Of a DNA stretch of 44,323 nucleotides, positions 42,465 through 44,323 are shown piece by piece. Each line of letters begins with the position of its first letter. Position 1 is the first letter of the stretch. Source of the stretch: Planctomycetota bacterium (lineage in GTDB: Bacteria; Planctomycetota; UBA1135; UBA2386); assembly GCA_016235155.1 (NCBI GenBank), contig JACRLW010000074.1, positions 15,544 to 59,866 of the forward strand, read 5' to 3'. The notes below the pieces were generated by a model. That model was not told the DNA's origin. It saw only the letters and a list, made by a program, of their open reading frames with translations, and searched no databases. The position numbers were made by a program, and so were the translations under genes.

Positions 42465-42470
42465 TACGCT
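42465..42470 (+). promoter_or_regulatory. Candidate -10 hexamer TACGCT
   Basis: TACGCT ends 6 nt before GTG 42477. It is identical to the box before the gene at 1780. Confidence 0.35.
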
Positions 42471-42476
42471 GCGCGC

Positions 42477-44150
42477 GTGACCGACGCCACGGCGCGCGCT
42501 CCGTCGCGCGGACGACGCCTCCTCTTCCGCCTCGTGCTCCTCTGTCTGCCGCTGGTCCTGTTGGGCATCGGCGAGATCGTGGTGCGGGTCGTCGCTCCGA
42601 AGAACCGCGGATCCGATCCGTTCCTGAAGCTGTCGGGAACGACGTCGCGCTTCGGCGAGGTCGAGATCGACGGCGCGAAGTGGTTCCGCGTGCAGCACGC
42701 CGACCTCTATGCGCAGAACGACGTGCGCTTCCCCGTCGTGAAGGCGCCCGGCACGCTGCGCGTGTTCTGCCTCGGCGGCTCGGCCTGCGCCGGTTGGCCG
42801 CACACCGGCGCGCAATCGTTCAGCGCCTACCTCGCGGAGGCGCTGCGGAACGCCTTCCCGGGTCGGCCGGTCGAGGTGCTGAACGTCGGCGCGCACGCGT
42901 ATCCCTCGTACCGCGTGCGCGGAGTGCTGGAGGAGGTCGTCCGCTTCGAACCCGACCTCCTGATCCTCTGGTGCGGGAACAACGAGTTCGTCGAGAACCG
43001 GAGCTACGCGGCGGCCGGCGGCGTGCGGCGGCTCGTGACGGCCGTCGCACGGACGTCGCGGCTGTTCGAGATCCTCCTGGACGCCGCGGCCGACGTGGTC
43101 GCCCCGACGCCCGTGCTCGATGCCGACATGCGCGAAGCCGGCGTGTTCATCTTCTCGCAGCTCGAGCAACTCGCGCTCGAGCTGCGGACCGACCCGACGC
43201 AGTTCGCGAGCGTGATCGATCACTACCGCTTCACCGTCGACGCGATGGCGGCCACCGCTCGCGAACACGGCGTGCCGCTGTTGGTGATGACGGTGCCGGT
43301 GAACCTGCGCGACTGGCGACCGAACGTTTCGCACAACGGCGTGGCGGGCGATGCGCTCGAACGCTGGCGCGCGGCGTTCACCGACGGCGTTCGGCGTCTC
43401 GGCGCCGGCGACGCGCCCGGAGCGGTCGCCGCGCTCGCCGAGGCGCGCAACCTCGATCCCGCGCACGCCGAGACGGCCTTCGCACACGCCCAGGCGCTCG
43501 TCGCCGCCGATCGCTGCGACGAAGCGCGTCGCGAGTACGTCGCCGCGAAGGACCTCGACCTCACGCCGTTCCGCGCGATCAGCGCGCTGAACGACGTCCT
43601 CCTTGACCTCGCGCGGGCGCACGAAGAGATCGCGTTCGTCGACATGGAGCAGCACCTGCTCGCGACCGCACCGCGTTGCGCACCGGGTTTCGAATGGTTT
43701 CTCGACTACGTCCACCCGACGAAGGCCGGCAACCTCGCGATCGCGAAGCGATTGTTCGACGAGATCCTCGCGAAGGATCTGCTGCGCGCGGCGCCCGCGA
43801 CGCGCGACTTCGTGCGCGCCGACGACGGCTACGACGACGCGCAGGACCTCTCGGTCCAGCTTCACGTGCTCCTGCTGTTCTTCTTCATGCACCAGGAGCA
43901 GTCGTTCGTCGATTGCGCGGATCGCCTGATCGCACAGATTGCCGCGGGCGGCGCCGACCCCGCGAACGATCCGCTCGCGCAGCTCCTGCGCGAAGGACGC
44001 GACGGGATGGTGCGTATCCTCGACGAACGCGCGCGAACGCTGCGCGGCGAGGCGAGTGATCCGACCGCCGCGGCCAGGCACCAGGACTGGTACCGCGGCT
44101 ACTACGCGCGCGTGAAGCAGGTCGTCGACGCGGCGCGCGCGGGGCGATAG
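42477..44150 (+). CDS. Membrane-anchored SGNH/GDSL-like hydrolase with TPR-like insertion
   Basis: 557 residues from GTG 42477, supported by the TACGCT box 6 nt before it. One membrane helix near 18-38 (LVLLCLPLVLLGIGEIVVRVV). SGNH landmarks: block I as FCLGGSACAGWP (Ser nucleophile), block III-like LWCGNNEFVENRSY and block V DYVHPTKAGN with the Asp/His pair. A TPR-like segment (GDAPGAVAALAEARNLDPAHAETAFAHAQAL) is inserted before block V. Related proteins may act as esterases or transacylases on exported glycans; the substrate here is unknown. Divergent from the radical SAM gene with 59 bp between the starts. Confidence 0.88.
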   Translation: MTDATARAPSRGRRLLFRLVLLCLPLVLLGIGEIVVRVVAPKNRGSDPFLKLSGTTSRFGEVEIDGAKWFRVQHADLYAQNDVRFPVVKAPGTLRVFCLGGSACAGWPHTGAQSFSAYLAEALRNAFPGRPVEVLNVGAHAYPSYRVRGVLEEVVRFEPDLLILWCGNNEFVENRSYAAAGGVRRLVTAVARTSRLFEILLDAAADVVAPTPVLDADMREAGVFIFSQLEQLALELRTDPTQFASVIDHYRFTVDAMAATAREHGVPLLVMTVPVNLRDWRPNVSHNGVAGDALERWRAAFTDGVRRLGAGDAPGAVAALAEARNLDPAHAETAFAHAQALVAADRCDEARREYVAAKDLDLTPFRAISALNDVLLDLARAHEEIAFVDMEQHLLATAPRCAPGFEWFLDYVHPTKAGNLAIAKRLFDEILAKDLLRAAPATRDFVRADDGYDDAQDLSVQLHVLLLFFFMHQEQSFVDCADRLIAQIAAGGADPANDPLAQLLREGRDGMVRILDERARTLRGEASDPTAAARHQDWYRGYYARVKQVVDAARAGR

Positions 44151-44156
44151 GCCCGA

Positions 44157-44323
44157 AGTCCGACGAAGGGCCCCAGCAAAGAGAGCGGTCGAGGCCTTCT
44201 CGGTCGGCGCGCCAGCGCCGACGCTGGCAACCCGGATGGGTTGCGGCCTCGGCCGCGATGGGTCCGAAGCCCGTAGAATCCTCGCGGGACGCGAGGATTC
44301 GGAGGACGAAGGGCCCCAGCAAA
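44157..44323 (-). repeat. Dispersed structured repeat, copy R3, start of a tandem array
   Basis: The best-preserved copy, on the minus strand. Hairpins on plus coordinates: 44203-44222 (GTCGGCGC/GCGCCGAC, 4-nt loop), 44227-44244 (GCAACCC/GGGTTGC) and 44276-44300 (GAATCCTCGCG/CGCGAGGATTC, 3-nt loop, 11 pairs). GACGAAGGGCCCCAGCAAA occurs at 44162-44180 and again at 44305-44323, exactly at the window end: a 143-bp period, so at least one more unit probably follows. It begins 6 bp after the SGNH gene's stop codon. Confidence 0.85.

Noticed and set aside
43885..44322. Minus-strand frame at the right edge (FGPIAAEAAT... / GLDRSLCWGP)
   Set aside because: The peptide is only the translation of repeat R3 followed by antisense of the SGNH gene; similar peptides appear in other frames of R1, so it reflects the repeat and not a gene.
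19204..44323. CRISPR array or REP/BIME of known type as explanation of the repeats
   Set aside because: No short direct repeats with regular unique spacers, and unit length (~145-170 bp) with several hairpins exceeds typical REP units; no RAYT transposase is present in the window.

Overview
The window is about 44.3 kb of very GC-rich bacterial DNA (roughly 70% by eye), almost fully coding. It contains no RNA genes, CRISPR arrays or recognisable transposases. The gene mix suggests a Planctomycetota-type bacterium: a long MoxR/DUF58/BatA/VWA operon with its own ABC transporter, large secreted proteins of unknown function, a C-terminal 'GTGxPGT' module on one exported protein, and gingipain-like and SGNH proteins. 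A PagL-type deacylase and several lipoproteins point to an outer membrane. This placement is inference, not proof.

Layout. 1-1722: 3' part of a PAS/PAS hybrid histidine kinase. 1780-4116: a small gene overlapping an AbiEii-like nucleotidyltransferase, then a RyR-domain protein with two pairs of membrane helices (SLATT-like), a possible conflict/signalling module. 4104-7098: secreted carboxypeptidase-regulatory-like protein and a ChrA-type chromate transporter. 7120-9146 (minus): small protein and acyl-CoA ligase. 9672-12286: FGGY (gluconate-type) kinase translationally coupled to a LarA-like nickel racemase/epimerase. 12294-15633: PagL-like lipoprotein, beta-propeller protein, secreted two-repeat protein. 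15690-17712: hemerythrin, DUF2249 protein and an NnrS/oxidase-subunit-I-like membrane protein. 17767-30058: a 12 kb operon (membrane protein, MoxR, DUF4350-like protein, ABC ATPase, ABC permease, DUF58, BatA-like, double VWA protein), most genes joined by 4-bp stop/start overlaps. 30210-33490: a secreted 800-residue protein and a small lipoprotein, lying between the true 3' end of the VWA gene and a decayed second copy of that 3' end (33557-33720). 33726-39439 and 39472-40026 (minus): gingipain-like protein, small anchored protein, SppA, GpmA, NUDIX hydrolase. 40128-40868: lipoprotein with seven THNG repeats. 40882-42417 (minus): DUF4080 radical SAM protein. 42477-44150: SGNH/TPR protein.

The most unusual material is (a) a dispersed ~145-170 bp structured repeat, seen at 19204-19347, 32886-33044 and 44157-44323 with a shorter relic near 30.1 kb, which carries several hairpins with compensatory changes and in one place has become the C-terminus of a protein; (b) the duplicated VWA gene tail bracketing an apparently inserted 3.5 kb block; (c) the RyR plus SLATT-like protein beside a nucleotidyltransferase pair; and (d) a recurrent TAnnnT hexamer 6-10 nt before start codons, suggesting leaderless transcription for many operon heads.
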